Source: Limonium bicolor
Lineage: Eukaryota > Streptophyta > Magnoliopsida > Caryophyllales > Plumbaginaceae
DNA: 64,000 nt
NCBI GenBank assembly: GCA_023374045.1
Contig: CM041778.1
Location: 93,622,839-93,686,838 of the forward strand
Direction of reading: 5' to 3'
Below, piece by piece: positions 22,025 to 34,255 of the stretch (position 1 is the stretch's first letter; every line of letters starts with the position of its first letter). Both the position numbers and the translations under genes were made by a program. The notes beneath the pieces are model-generated. The model ran no database searches and had not been told where the DNA came from. It saw only the letters and a list, made by a program, of their open reading frames with translations.

Positions 22025-24753
22025 GCTACAGATTTTTGCCCTTTTTATTTTCCTAAGTGCATTTGCACTTGTTCTCTTCATCCATAAATCACCCAAACTT
22101 TTATACATGATCTTAGGCATGTTCTAATACCAAAATAACCTCTTAAACTTGTCCAATTCCTTCTCTAACCTTATAACCCAATTTCTCACATAATCTCTTA
22201 ACACTTGTAATATTTTCCTTACACTTCCAACATGTAAAGTTTGTCTAAAACTTCAACTAACCAAAGTGTTTCCTTTCCACCAATATAACTACTCCTCAAG
22301 CATCATCATGCACAACCCATTTGCTTTATTCACACTTCTCATAGCTATTTATAATCTAGCACATGCTTACTTCCTTACAAGTCATTATATCTTATTTTTC
22401 CTTCAAACTTTGTACAAACTACCTAGCTTCCTTCACTATGGTTTTGGTGCTTAAATTAATCATTTGATCCCCTAGCCCCTCTTAGACATCTACATCTCTT
22501 TTACTCAACTTACTCACCATTCTCATGATCTTACACTCTTATACATTCCTAGTCAATTTCCTCGATAATCGACAACATTCTCCTTCAATCTTCACTCCCA
22601 TCACCTATGTCCACTCATTACCATCTAAACTAAAACCTTATTGTTCCACCACTAGTATCCTCTTCACTTACACAAGCTTCCCAAAAATTCTCATTGTTAT
22701 ATTCCCTAGTTCATACCTAAATCATCTTAAGCATTATACACCTTCTCCTTCAAATTTATGCACAAGTCTCACCATTCCTCTTACCATGACTTTGGTGTGT
22801 TCAATACACCCCTTTTAAACTCTAATTTCCTCATAGACAACTCTAGGTCATTCTAAACCTCAAGAACTACTTAGTTAATCATTTCCACTCAAATTCCTCT
22901 TAATGATCCCTAGTAAATCCTAGGGCATATTAACTCACCACCACCACTTAAACACTTTGTTTTCTACTCAAATTTCGCCATAGCTTCCCTAGTATTTTAT
23001 CATGCCCAAATGCATTGTTTTCCTCATTCAACCATCTCACACACATCAAGTCCTTTCTCATCTTATTTTCTCACCCAAATCAACTCATTCACAACAAACT
23101 CAATATGATGCAATAATCTTAAATTGCATAGCACTAAGGCTCTTAAATAACATGGCTCTTAGGCCCTTAAATGACTTAAACTTAAACACTGAATTTCCCA
23201 CATATAAAAGCTTTCAACCTGCAAATACACACAACAATGCTCCCATAGCAATATAAGTGTTCTCTTAATTCACCTTATACTTATCTTACTAACTTATTTC
23301 CATTGGCTCCTTAATCACAAGTTCATAAGCTTGTTTAAATTCTTTTTCCTAGGTTATATAACCCATTACATAATGTAAGCTTTAAGCTACATTAGTACTC
23401 ACCTAAAACTCATCCCTTAAAACTTAAACCACCATTAGGTAAGCAATTTACCTTGTTTTTCTCAAGTTTCTCTCAAGTTTCTCCTTAGGCTTCTTCCCTT
23501 GGGAATCTCGGCCACCATTCTAATTTCCTTTGCCAATGTTCTAATCAATATACAATGACTCCAATGAGTACTAAACAACACACTAACCTTAAGGAATAAA
23601 ACCTAGGTTAAAAATGTGTTTTAAGGTATTAAATTGAATGTTTTACCTTGGATTCTCACAACAAGTTTGGATATGAATCAAGAAGGACCTCCTCTGGCCC
23701 TTGGAGAATAGAATCAAGCTAGAACAATGGATAAAACAAGGCTCCATGAGAAGGTAATTTTCAGTCATGAAGAAGATGTGGTGGAAACATGGTTTTTCTT
23801 ACATTTTCCTTACCTAGAATGAATGGAGAAGATAATGAACACCTCAATCTAGCTTTTCCTCCTCCAATGGCGATTTCCCATGGCTCCAAAATGAGGCTTT
23901 TCAAATTTTGAAAAGATAGGAAGCAAGGCCTTGGTCTAACTAAGAGAAATCTATGCTTTGTTTTTTATTTGGAGCTAAAATAAAGATTTGGTGGGCAAAG
24001 CAAGGTTAGGCAACAATGGTGCTGTTTGGGAACGGTTTAGAACAGAGAAGAAGAAAGAGGAACTCGTTGGTGAAGAAGAGAAATGAAGAAGAGAGGAGAG
24101 AGGTAGGCTAATAAAGGATATTTTGCTTTATAAAAGCAAATAGTAACTTTATTTACTTTATCTCTTCTTATTTTCTTATTTGATGAAGTCTGTGGTGACT
24201 CATCCCCTTAAAACCGCCCCCCCCTTAATAATTAACATACATAAGGCCTTGTTTGGCCATTTAACTAATTAAGGTTGACTTAAGTCAAAACTAGCACTAT
24301 TTGAGCACTATTCACTAATTAGTGCACATATTCATGAAATTTTTGGTTTCCCATTGATTTAGGCTTCCTAATGTGATACTAATTAGTACACATGTTGATT
24401 AAGGTGTAATAATGGGCATTTAGCCACTCAAAACTCATTTCTAAGACAATTTCTCAAAAAGGTGCTTTAAGGAGTCTTAACACATTTTGTGTTTAAGCTT
24501 GTTTTTGAGCTTGGTTTTCTTTGCTAATTGATTTAACATGTCCATTAGCATGTTAATAAGGTCTTATGATGATATTTATGTGCTAATCAAAGTCACTCCA
24601 AGCTTAGAGCACATTTTTGCCTAAATTGCCCTTAAGGCATTTTCTTGTGTTTTCCTTGGTTTAAATTGTCTACCAATCTTTCTAAGGCATATTTTAGCCT
24701 TACTACATCATAATTTGATGTTTACTTAGCATACTTAGGTTTGGGGTATTTCA

Positions 24754-25456
24754 ACGACCCAAGATCAGACAAGAGCAGCTACTACCACAAACAGTCGAAG
24801 AGAAGAATTTAGTTGAACCAACAACGCAAAGGAATCAGAGAACAAATAATTAAGGACTATGAAGTGCGAAGATCACAGATTGTTGGACATGTCTTAAGAT
24901 GTAATAGATTAAACTGTAAAGTGCAATAAGCACTAAACAGTAGTTTCAGATTAAGAATCATCCTTAGACCAAAGGTCAGATGGAAAGAACGATTTAGACA
25001 CCTGAGAAAACACTAAGAATATGAACGTTAGATCTTCAAGGAGAATGCATAGACGAGTTACAACTCATTAAGGCCGTGTATATATAAAGATAACACGTGT
25101 CCATTGAAAGACCTTTAGTACACAGATATAAGCATGTAGGAGAAGAATATACAATACTATAAAAGGATAAGAAAGGCAAACGGAGCCTAAGACTATTAGA
25201 GTCGCGCAGCGGAAGCTAGCAGATCAGTACCTTTGAGGTTAGATCAAACTAAGTTAAGAATATGGTATAAGTACCATTAAGAATCCTCCATACAGAGACT
25301 AAGTCATTAGCATAGTTATGACCCTCTGATCGAATTATAAGTAAGATAAATGACTTGGAAGCTAGAATGCTTGGTGAGAATTAGACATCTTGAACTTATG
25401 TTCAAGGATGATATAATGTTGATTACGTGGGCGTAATCCATTTTAAGGGGGGTAGA
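24754..25456 (+). mobile_element. 3' portion of a LARD-like internal region with polypurine tract
   Basis: The first 210 bp are the reverse complement of 16474-16699. The sequence then continues through non-coding DNA with GCGCAGCGGAAGCTAGCAG to TTTTAAGGGGGGTAGAGCG (25441-25459), a polypurine tract of the same form as at 31471-31485. No reading frame of interest. It was split from its upstream part by the family B' insertion at 24753. Confidence 0.65.
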
Positions 25457-25892
25457 GCGAAAACCGCTTAGCGTATGTTTATGTACTGAGTACGTAAACT
25501 ACGATGTGCATTGCACAAATAAATTGAGAATTTGTTTTAGATTTTTTTTACACAAACATCTTGAGATAAATCATGGTTATTGCACACAGAAGATGTGAAT
25601 ACCATACATATTAAGTACCTATCTTGTTAACTCCGGTGTGAGTACAAGTTAAGAGAATTAAGGAAGAGGATTAAGGAGACTTAAGGAATATGGAATATAT
25701 GAGATATGGGTCGGTATGAAACTACATGTGAGATAAGAATAAGATAACACTATGAGATATTATTTGATATGAGTATGAGGAAGAAGATAGTAATTCTATG
25801 AGATATAGGATGGTGAGAAATGGTATGAGACTGATATAGAATTTAGTAGGAATGAGAGTCTTGAGGTAATTACTAAGAGATGAAGTGGGAAT
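25457..25892 (+). mobile_element. Unassigned repeat DNA after the first polypurine tract
   Basis: It starts GCGAAAACCGC, similar to the GAAATACCCC start of family B but diverged, so it may be a degenerate LTR start. It is AT-rich with many GAGATA/ATGAGAT words and has no coding frame. It was continuous with 30754 onward before the solo LTR inserted (TSD GGAAT at 25888-25892). Confidence 0.4.
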
Positions 25893-26224
25893 TGTAACAC
25901 CCCTACTCTAATCGGCTCCTAATCATCTTACTTAATATTATAATCGCAGCGGTAATCTCAATAATTGAACTACTGGTGTCACCGTTCTCACTCGCCCATA
26001 CGAGTAATAACGTGCTTACTGACATATACTTAAATACGAAACAATTTCCCACAGTGACAACAAGAGATAGATCTAACTTTCCCAAACCAATATAAAATAC
26101 ATTCACAGTGAGCATTCTAAGTATCCCAGTCCTATACACGTTTCTAAGTTCGTTTCAAAATGCAACAGTGCATATTTAAACAACTGTAATTAAACTACCC
26201 AGCGCGTCCCTCTCTTTGCCGACA

Positions 26225-26365
26225 CCGGAAGCTGCATACCTGCAAAAATGGTTGTTTGTGGTATGGAATCAGCCCCTGCTGAGTATGTTACTACATGACT
26301 ATCATGGCCCCTCGGACCCTCAGTTATTTGGTCGAGAGCATGCAATTCATTTTCATGCAAGTAGT
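26225..26365 (-). other. End-proximal hairpin LTR module (family C, reduced)
   Basis: On the minus strand it holds GCATGCTCTCGACCAA, then CAGC-AGGG-GCTG (26270-26281), then TTTTTGCAGGTATGCAGC. The CCCC/GGGG hairpin of the other families is not evident. Confidence 0.6.
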
Positions 26366-29300
26366 TTAATGTTAAAACTGTAAATCAACAATATATATTG
26401 CAGTAAACTCAAATAACAAACAAGCCCCCGGCTTCACACATCGCATCGTAATAAACCACTGAAAGCGTTACAACGCTTATATGAGTACAGAGACTCCATT
26501 CCAACAAACACTTATTAGTTCATAATTGAGTTCGGCGACTCACTCGACCAACACAATCCACCATAATCTACACATGAGTACAGCGACTCGACACAACCAG
26601 TTCACAACACACAATATGAGCACAATGGCTCGTTCAAACAAATCCACCAAAATACCACACATAACCACAAAGCATAACCAATGAACAACAAGGCGAAACA
26701 ACGAGAATTATAAACGAGTATAAACTCTCGTCTTTGGCATGTAAGCCCAAATAATGTTCGCCTAATGTACGAGCTAATATAGTCATTCGGAATTGTTTAG
26801 TCATGTCTAATGACAACGTCTCGTTAGAACGACGTGTCTCTAAGTTACTCATCTCTTATGGCGGGTCACCCATGGCAATAGCCACTCCAGCGGTAGAGTC
26901 TCCGACCGACGAACCATCTGTAGTCCGTTGGAAATTTATCCAGATACTTACGGTTACCACACGGTATCCTAGTATCGTTAATGGATCACAGTTCACAGCA
27001 AGAGCCACATCCTCTTGATAACCTTATCTATACCATCGCATCGTTTTACTATTTTTCCTAACACAGCAGACTAAGGTCGTTAATCCAATCCTGAGTATGT
27101 CGACTCGGGATCCAGTGTTAGATACGGGAGCGGCATTAAAGAGGCCAATGCTCCGTATATAAGTCTCGGATATTATATATGTATATATCTTATTATCCTA
27201 ATGCTACAACGTTTTTACTTACGTTCCTTATATTACACATATAAGATAGCATCATTGCCGCTAGTTCGTTTTATAATATGTTCATATATACGAACGGTTA
27301 CTGTATATCGTACAACAGTAATAATAAAGCAGCATTAATAACAAACTCAAGCATATTAATTCACACAAGCGGACAATCAATCTTATCACAGATTTTCACA
27401 CAATGTCTGAACTGAGAAAATCCTCAGAGACAATCAATCCACATAAATAACATACCGTGCACCAGGAATATAGGACCGTGGAGTATGAATCAAGCTAACT
27501 CGATGCTCTCGAGATGCCTCCAACAATAATAATAACGTATCACACTACATATTAGCATCTCATGTAAAACAATACTATGCGGTACCTCGTACCGGTCTCT
27601 AATCCCTCCCGGTTCATTCCCCGTTATTAGCTAATAACATCTCTTGGGTTTTCGGTCTAATTCAGGATTAGTTTTACGTAAATGTTATAGTACATGTATA
27701 GTTACGTCATAGTATATTAATATACTTAAACTTATACGTTCATTATCGCATGTATATAATAATACACTTGTATATTATAGTTTTGAAAACTTTTGCATGT
27801 ATAATCGTTATTCATATATTATAATCCCACCTTAGTATTTATTTCTCTAAGGTCAGTTATCCAAGTGCAAAGTGTGTATATTTCACATTTAAAATACTTT
27901 GAAATATATAAATCCTTATTATTTATGTACACATTTAACATTAGAATTTCTTAACTAATGTTATAATTCTTTCTCCTTATCTATTATTATCCCACTTATA
28001 ATATTATATGGTTATGAACCATGTTAATTTCTCACTCCACAACATATATTTATTTATATATGTATTATGGGACCATTTATATTGGTAAGTTTTAATAATA
28101 TATTCATTCTTCCGTAATGAATAGCTTATTATGAAATGTACAATCCCTATAACATAACAAACCATATTATAAACTTTATTTCAAAACCACCCATTTATAT
28201 AATAATCCCATACTTTATGAGAACTTCATAGCCCCTTTAGTTGTAACATTCTCAAATAATAACTCTTAGATCTTATATTTAAGGTTATTTAACATGGTTC
28301 CCAACCACATAATACTAATGTTAATTTTATAACATTTTAACCTTGGTATATAGTTTATAATATATTATATCATATATTCCATACGAATATAAAATAACTA
28401 TTATCAAACTAACCTATACCTTTACAAATTAATGTAAATTATGTACAAATCTCTTACCCATGAGCTTTTCTCTAGTCCATATCTGTTATGAATCCAAGTA
28501 TTATTCAATACAGTCCATGATCAACTATTAAACTGAATTCTAATTTACTGGATCTAGCCCAATTTAATATTCTGATTGATATCCACTTCTGATTGGGCTT
28601 AATCCAATACCAAATATGCACCCTATTATCTAATACCAAGTTAAATCCATTTCTAAGCCCAATTGATCCACTTAATTTAATTTAGCCAGATCATTGTTAA
28701 AGGTGGTTTGACCCAGACTAACTAAGACCCAATTCATTTTGGCCCTTGTTGACCAAATTTAAACCCAAATGTGTTGACCTTTTTGACCACTTCCTTGCTC
28801 ATTTGACCAATCTATTAATTTGAGCACTTCCTAATTCATATCCACGCCCGCAAACTCCACCGATTTACACATTAGCCCAGTTTTCTTAAATCACAATTTC
28901 ACTCACAAAAACTCCATTTTACCATTTCGCCCCAAATTTAATTTCAAACCCTAATTTACCTAAAATTTTGGAACCCTATTTTTTTTTAATTATTTTAACA
29001 AAACAAAACCTACATTTCAGTTTGTCAACACTCAAAACAAAGCCCTCATTTTCGCACTTACAACCAAACAAACCCTATTCATATTCCCCAAATAGATTAC
29101 AAAATTTGATTCTAGGAACCCCAATCTTCTAATTGATGCCAAGATAAAATTTCTCTAGCAAATTCGGACCACTAAATCTGTTTAGGGGTTCGATTTTCAC
29201 AACAAAAAATAATAATTCATATTCAAAGTTCATAGTACAACAATCTGTTCACATTCTTAAAATTTCATAAGAACTTGGCTACACCAAAACCGCACAAGTT

Positions 29301-30130
29301 TCGGTTCCAAAACACATTCAACTCAAATTTTCGGACCACAAGGGTACAAGAGAACGAAACCGATTTTCGTTTTACAAAAGAATGTTCAACAAACCCTAAA
29401 TTAGGGTAGAAACAGAAGGATTAAACCAAGCTAATTAACTAATGCACACCTTATGATGTCCAGTAGCGATTTTGTTGACTCCCGCTTCAGTCAATCGCGA
29501 TTCCTTCCAGATCTGGCCGAAGAAGGCAGCGTTCGCTTGCCAAGGTGCAACCGAAGAGGGAAGGGAAAAAACGAGGGAGAAGAGAGTTAAGGTTTCGGAT
29601 TTGAAATCAGAAAGAAGAGGAAAAATCAAGAACATGTAGAAAAGAAGGCAGAGTTACCGCTAGAACCTGGTAAGAAGAGGCTTTATGAAGCTCTCCAAAA
29701 ACCGAAATTCTCTATGGTTTTGGCTTGCTCCCACTCGATTCCACACTAAAATCGCATAACTTGGGTTCAATCTTGAAGGCTATTTGCACATCAACTGAGT
29801 GGTATTAGGCATTTAAATTTCGGATTACACAGAAAGGGAAAGAAGAGAAGACAGAGGCGCTGCATACCTCACGCCAGTTAGGGTTGCAAAATGTAGAAGA
29901 AGAATGAAGAGAAGAGGGCGGCGATTTTGGTAGAGAGGCACAGAGTTTATTCTAGGGTTGCAAATTACCGTCGAGAAACAGAGAAGAGAGGCGCTCGCAG
30001 TTCTTCATCGCCAGTTAGGGTTGCTGTTTTACCGAGAGCAACCAGAGAATGAAGATAATGGACTGGCTTTCTTTTTTTTTTGTTTAAGGTTAGGGCTGGG
30101 CTTGAACTGATTACCGAGAATGAAGAGTAA

Positions 30131-30148
30131 GACTGGGCCGGCCCAGTC
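30131..30148. promoter_or_regulatory. 18-bp GC palindrome in family C LTR
   Basis: GACTGGGCCGGCCCAGTC is self-complementary and is followed by TTGGGC...GGCCCA. TGGGCC is the plant site II/TCP-type promoter word (general knowledge), so a regulatory role is possible but untested. It is repeated at 39006-39023 in the duplicated copy. Confidence 0.5.
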
Positions 30149-30753
30149 ATGTTGGGCGGGTCGGCCCATATGTTATCTACATTTTTTTTTCGCTTTAAAC
30201 GTTACATATTTAATGTCGTTTTTGACTCATTTTATACCCGTTTTCCGTGCCGTTTATGACACGTTATCCCGTTTAAAGAGACGGCTCTTTTTATGTCTTC
30301 AAATTTATAGTTTTAAACAATAATCATTATTGTTGTTTATAAATTTGATTAATTAGCATTTAGTTTCTAATTGGCTTGCGTTTCACCATTTTAGGCGGAA
30401 ACACGACGTCATTTATTCTGATTTCTTAGCCAAATTTCCAATGCCTCCAAAATTATTCAAATAACCTTGTAAGGTATCTAGGGCCTCGTTTCCACTCCTA
30501 AAATATTTTTGGCACGTTTTTCAATGTAAAAATGATTAATTATATTTCCGTTTACATTTCTTCTTTTAAACCATCCAATGTCGTTTTAGGTTTCGTTAGT
30601 GTTTCCTAACTACTTCTTAGGGTTTATTTAAATATTATATTATTCCCTTTTACTTATTTAAGGATATTTAATTCTTTAATCTCTCATTAATTACTTTTAT
30701 TCAATTAATTCCTTATTAATTAAAGTAATTAACATTTGGGGTATTTCAGGAAT

Positions 30754-31473
30754 GATTGATGGACTGAGTCCACACCTTGGAGATGTATTGATTATGATTA
30801 GAAGAACTAAAAGATAGAAAATTGGAAATGAGTGAATTATTTGATGTCTGAAAATGACGTGGGAGGTGGAACTTGATTTTCTAGGGATCAAGGGAAACCG
30901 AACACAAATTGGGGTGGAAGGATAGTTCAACACTGATGCTGATCACATCAGGGTTGGATGATTCCTGAAACTCCCTACCAGCGGTCACAATTAAATCACG
31001 CTATGGATAGAGGCTTTAGGATAAAACGAAATTGGAGTTGATTGTATTTTTAATTAGAGGAATTATTCCTCACATGACCTCGTAAAAAGGATTACTTTTT
31101 ACTGAGTCTCGCCCATGAAGTCGAGGACGCACGAGCCTTTGTCTTCGGACCGGTGACATGGGGAGAGCAGAGTTGTTTTGTATTCTGGCCCATGGTGACA
31201 AGGACGAACGAGCCATTGTCTACGGACTGGTGACATGGGAGAATACGATGAAAATTATGTGATTGTTTTAATCATCAAAAGGAACAAAGGGAATTTTGAG
31301 TGTTATACATGCTTAAGCATGTTGTGTTATATTTAAGTATAAGAATATGGCGTATCTAATGATTTAATGAGTTTAAGTATACATAAGTATGATCTATATG
31401 ATCTATGGAATGAGTTAAGACATGTATTCTGATAAGATAAGATGCATGAGAACTTTGGGGACAAAGTTCTTTT
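30754..31473 (+). mobile_element. Non-coding 3' interior leading to the family B 3' LTR
   Basis: It continues from 25892. It includes two similar units, each bounded by CCCATG and CATGGG (about 31112-31162 and 31189-31239), with GACG(C/A)ACGAGCC and GGTGACATGGG inside. It ends with GAACTTTGGGGACAAAGTTC just before the polypurine tract, a form typical of the 3' end of Del/Tekay-type plant elements (recalled). No pol frame was found. It is copied at 39627-40346. Confidence 0.55.
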
Positions 31474-31485
31474 AAGGGGGGTAGA
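31474..31485 (+). other. Polypurine tract before family B LTR
   Basis: AAGGGGGGTAGA lies directly before TCGAAATACCCC. This identifies the following LTR as a 3' LTR. The duplicated copy is at 40347-40358. Confidence 0.75.
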
Positions 31486-32162
31486 TCGAAATACCCCAAA
31501 CCTAAGTATGCTAAGTAAACATCAATTTATGATGTATTAAGGCTAAAATATGCCTTAGAAATATTGGTAGACAATTTAAACCAAGAAAAAACACAAGAAA
31601 AATGCCTTAAAGGCAATTAAGGCAAAAATGTGCTCTAAGCTTGGAGTGACTTTGATTAGCACCCAAATACCATTATAAGACTTTATTAACATGATAATGG
31701 ATTTTTAAATCAATTACCAAAGAAAACCAAGCTCAAAAACAAGCTTAAACATAAAATGTGCTTTAAGACTCCTTAAAGCACCTTTTTGAGAAATTGTCTT
31801 AGAATTGAGTTTCGAGTGGCTAAACGCCTATGATTGTATCTTAATCAACATTTGTACTAATTATTATCACATTTAGAAGCCTAAATCAATGGGAAATCAA
31901 AAATTTCACAAATATGTGCACTCATTTGTGAATAGTGCCCAAATTAAGCTTAAGTCAACATAAGTCAATTAGTTGGTCAACAAAGACCATGTTAGCCTTA
32001 TCTAATGAGGGGGCTGGTTTCTAAGGGATGAGTCATTAAAGACTTCATCAAATAAGAAAAGAAAAAGGGAAGAAAAGTAAAAGAAAGACTATTTACCTTT
32101 TATAACAAATATCTTCATTTAAGCCCACCTTTTTCTTCTCTCTCTTCATTTCTCCTTCCTCC
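31486..32162 (+). mobile_element. Family B giant 3' LTR, first part
   Basis: It starts TCGAAATACCCCAAACC (the expected TG is altered), has the start-proximal hairpin at 31758-31781, and runs to TCCTTCCTCC, where the Athila element is inserted (TSD CCTCC, 32158-32162). The LTR resumes at 52073. Without the insertion it would be about 4.6 kb, matching family B'. Confidence 0.82.
31758..31781 (+). other. Start-proximal LTR hairpin, family B orientation
   Basis: Arms GTGCTTTAAG (31758-31767) and CTTAAAGCAC (31772-31781) with loop ACTC. Confidence 0.85.
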
Positions 32163-32642
32163 TGATAAGTGTGAAATTTATATAGTTTTATAGGTGCTTG
32201 GTCATTATTTTATGTAACTTTTTACGCACCTTCTCACACTTATCCTATGCTTTTTGTAACTCTTACTTTGGGTAGGAACTAATTCCAATTTATATGATAA
32301 AATCAGGAAATGATGACAAGAATGCATAGTTCTCCTCACGAGCTCTCCAACGCAACAAACGGCGAGTAAAACGGACTTATAACGAAGAATCTAGAGCCGG
32401 TCAAAAAAATTAGCAAGTCAAATACACATGACTTGCACGCGTAAAGTGGACAGACAGCGACGTCCGCATGCACAACCGCATGGTTATGTCGCGGACAAGA
32501 GAAGAAGATACGTCCGCCTGGAGTATAAGCGGACACAGGTGCGGACACTTGCTGAGTCCGCCTGACTTTGAAGCGGACCGGTAGGCGGACACAGAGCGGA
32601 CGAGAATAAAAATCTACCGCGACTAGTTTTTCTCCGTTCTTC

Positions 32643-32698
32643 TTCGCGGCGTCTTCTTCTTCCTTCTTCGCGGCGTCTTCTTCTTCCTTCTTCGCGGC
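32643..32698. repeat. 24-bp minisatellite in Athila LTR
   Basis: The unit is TTCGCGGCGTCTTCTTCTTC plus CTTC. It has two full copies plus a part here and in the 3' LTR (50620-50675), and one copy fewer at 41513-41545. Its minus-strand translation (KKEEEDAA) is not a gene. Confidence 0.9.
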
Positions 32699-32881
32699 GC
32701 CGCACTCCAACTGCTACTTCATTTATTACAGACGGCGCCCACCTTAATTTGTGCACGCGTGATCAATTGCTGCTGCCCGATGACGAATGAAATCTGTCTG
32801 CAAATCTCCACGATCTCACCAACTTCACCGCCCTTGACTACTGCACCGCTCATCTCCTTGCCTGCATCCCGCTCCACGTAT

Positions 32882-32890
32882 CTATAAATA
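32882..32890 (+). promoter_or_regulatory. TATA box of Athila LTR
   Basis: CTATAAATA in a plant-like context, conserved at 41728-41736 and 50859-50867. Confidence 0.7.
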
Positions 32891-34092
32891 GAGCTGCAAA
32901 ACTCTGCTCAATGGCCATCTTTTTTTACCCGAGCACACTCTCGCCCACCTACACTCACTCACTCACTCACCCCTTCATCCATCTTCTCCACAATTCACTC
33001 GACACCACTATACCACCACTACCCCACTATCTCCTTTTTTCCATTTCAATTCCCTACTCTACGTATCACTCATTCGCAATTTCATTTACATAAAACAAAC
33101 CCCACTTCCACTTTAGTCCAAACCCCACCATCACTTTTTACTTTCCATTTTCCAAACACATTACGTACACTCACAAACCCATTTCACAAAACATCCGACC
33201 ACCACCACAAAACATTCACACCCCACCATTCTCCATATATTATCATCTGCCTCAATTCTATTCCGGGCTGTCAGAATAACGGAGCAAGAGTCAGCGAACA
33301 GATGATTTCTATTACTCTTACCTCTGCTCATTTATTTAACATGTCCGGTTAGATTATTTATGCTCTGGGAGATGGTTATTATTAGTTTGTTTTAATTGTG
33401 CACTTTATTTTACCGGTTTAAATTAATTATAATTTGATACGATTAATGCTATTATCTCGTTTTTAATAAATTACATGAGTTTATTAAATTGCTTTACGAA
33501 ATCTATTTTGATCAGATCCGTGATAAATAGATAGGTCACATTAATTGTTATGTCTGTGGAAAAATTTATTCTGATTGAATAAATCTAGTATTTCAGATGC
33601 AAAATTATATTCCTTTTAACTAGCCGTTTACATGTGTTTTGCCTGAGTTTAGATCAAACCTTGCATGTTCTGGTAAACGAGGTCATTAGAATTTAGGATT
33701 TAAATCTAAAGACTATAAAAGGAATTTTGCCAAATTATTCTTAATTAAACCGGTAGAATAGCATAATTGATCAAACGAGTAAAACCTGAACCCAGAGTCC
33801 GTTCTTCCATATTCACAACCACTTTTAATATTCTGTTATTTTAATTATTAGCTGTTATTTAAATTCTTGTTGTCTTTATTATAATTCACAGTTTAGAACA
33901 AAACAAAATTCCCCCTCAATTTATAACCTTTGCTAAGTCTAGATAATTATCACATAGTCCCACGGTTCGATACCTGGTTCCCATAAACTCTACTACAATA
34001 ACCAGGATTTTTGCAACCTGACGGTTTTCTGATTTATTATTCTCTAAGATTATTTCTTGGTATTTAATAGGTCAAATTTATCGTTTGCAAAT

Positions 34093-34110
34093 TGGCGCCG
34101 TTGCCGGGGA
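34093..34110 (+). other. Primer binding site, tRNA-Asp
   Basis: TGGCGCCGTTGCCGGGGA is complementary over 18 bases to the recalled 3' end of plant tRNA-Asp(GUC), three bases after the LTR. It overlaps a hairpin GGACTAGAC (34108-34116)-TCCT-GTCTAGTCC (34121-34129). Confidence 0.9.
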
Positions 34111-34255
34111 CTAGACTCCTGTCTAGTCCTTAGCTTGGGTTATTATTAATTAAAAAAAAATATTATTATTACTATTATTATTGTATCTATCTATTTTTAT
34201 TCATTTTAATCTGCTTGCAAACTTTTGTGGATTTTGTCTTTTTTGCAGATAATTA

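Larger units (their letters stand above)
20114..24753 (-). mobile_element. Complete giant 5' LTR, family B'
   Basis: At 4640 bp it starts TGAAATACCCCAAACC at 24753 (minus strand) and ends GGGGTGTTACA at 20114. It is homologous over its length to the plus-strand LTR 31486-32162 + 52073-55858. It contains the start-proximal hairpin (around 24462-24484), the TTTAAGGGCC block (23135-23180), a TTTGCAGGT block near 23212-23226, the dyad array, a TA microsatellite (20160-20175) and the end-proximal hairpin module. It is inserted in plus-oriented LARD-like internal DNA, which resumes at 24754. Confidence 0.87.
25893..30748 (-). mobile_element. Solo giant LTR, family C, with TSD
   Basis: At 4856 bp on the minus strand it starts TGAAATACCCC at 30748 and ends GGGGTGTTACA at 25893. 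It is flanked by perfect 5-bp duplications GGAAT (25888-25892 and 30749-30753). Neither side has a PBS or polypurine tract, so it is a solo LTR left by recombination between two LTRs. The ends match families B and D but the interior is mostly different. A very AT-rich stretch at 27140-28440 precedes (in LTR sense) DNA with the end-proximal module (26225-26365). The leader-like stretch 29400-30120 has purine-rich, GAAGAG-type sequence. Confidence 0.88.
32163..34089 (+). mobile_element. Athila 5' LTR (copy 1)
   Basis: A CGGAC-rich GC cluster lies at 32515-32605 and a 24-bp minisatellite at 32643-32698. A TATA box CTATAAATA lies at 32882-32890. The tail is AT-rich and ends CGTTTGCA. It differs from the other two LTRs at five noted sites (near 32540, 32861, 33517, 33569 and 33691). 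Confidence 0.92.

Noticed and set aside
27140..28440. AT-rich stretch as an origin or matrix attachment region
   Set aside because: AT-richness alone is common in plant LTRs; no specific motif supports such a call.
32336..32756. Overlapping minus-strand frames rich in KKEEEDAA or RREEGRRR, repeated at 41206-41602 and 50313-50733
   Set aside because: They are translations of the 24-bp minisatellite and CGGAC cluster inside the Athila LTR, appear wherever the LTR does, and run antisense to the element.
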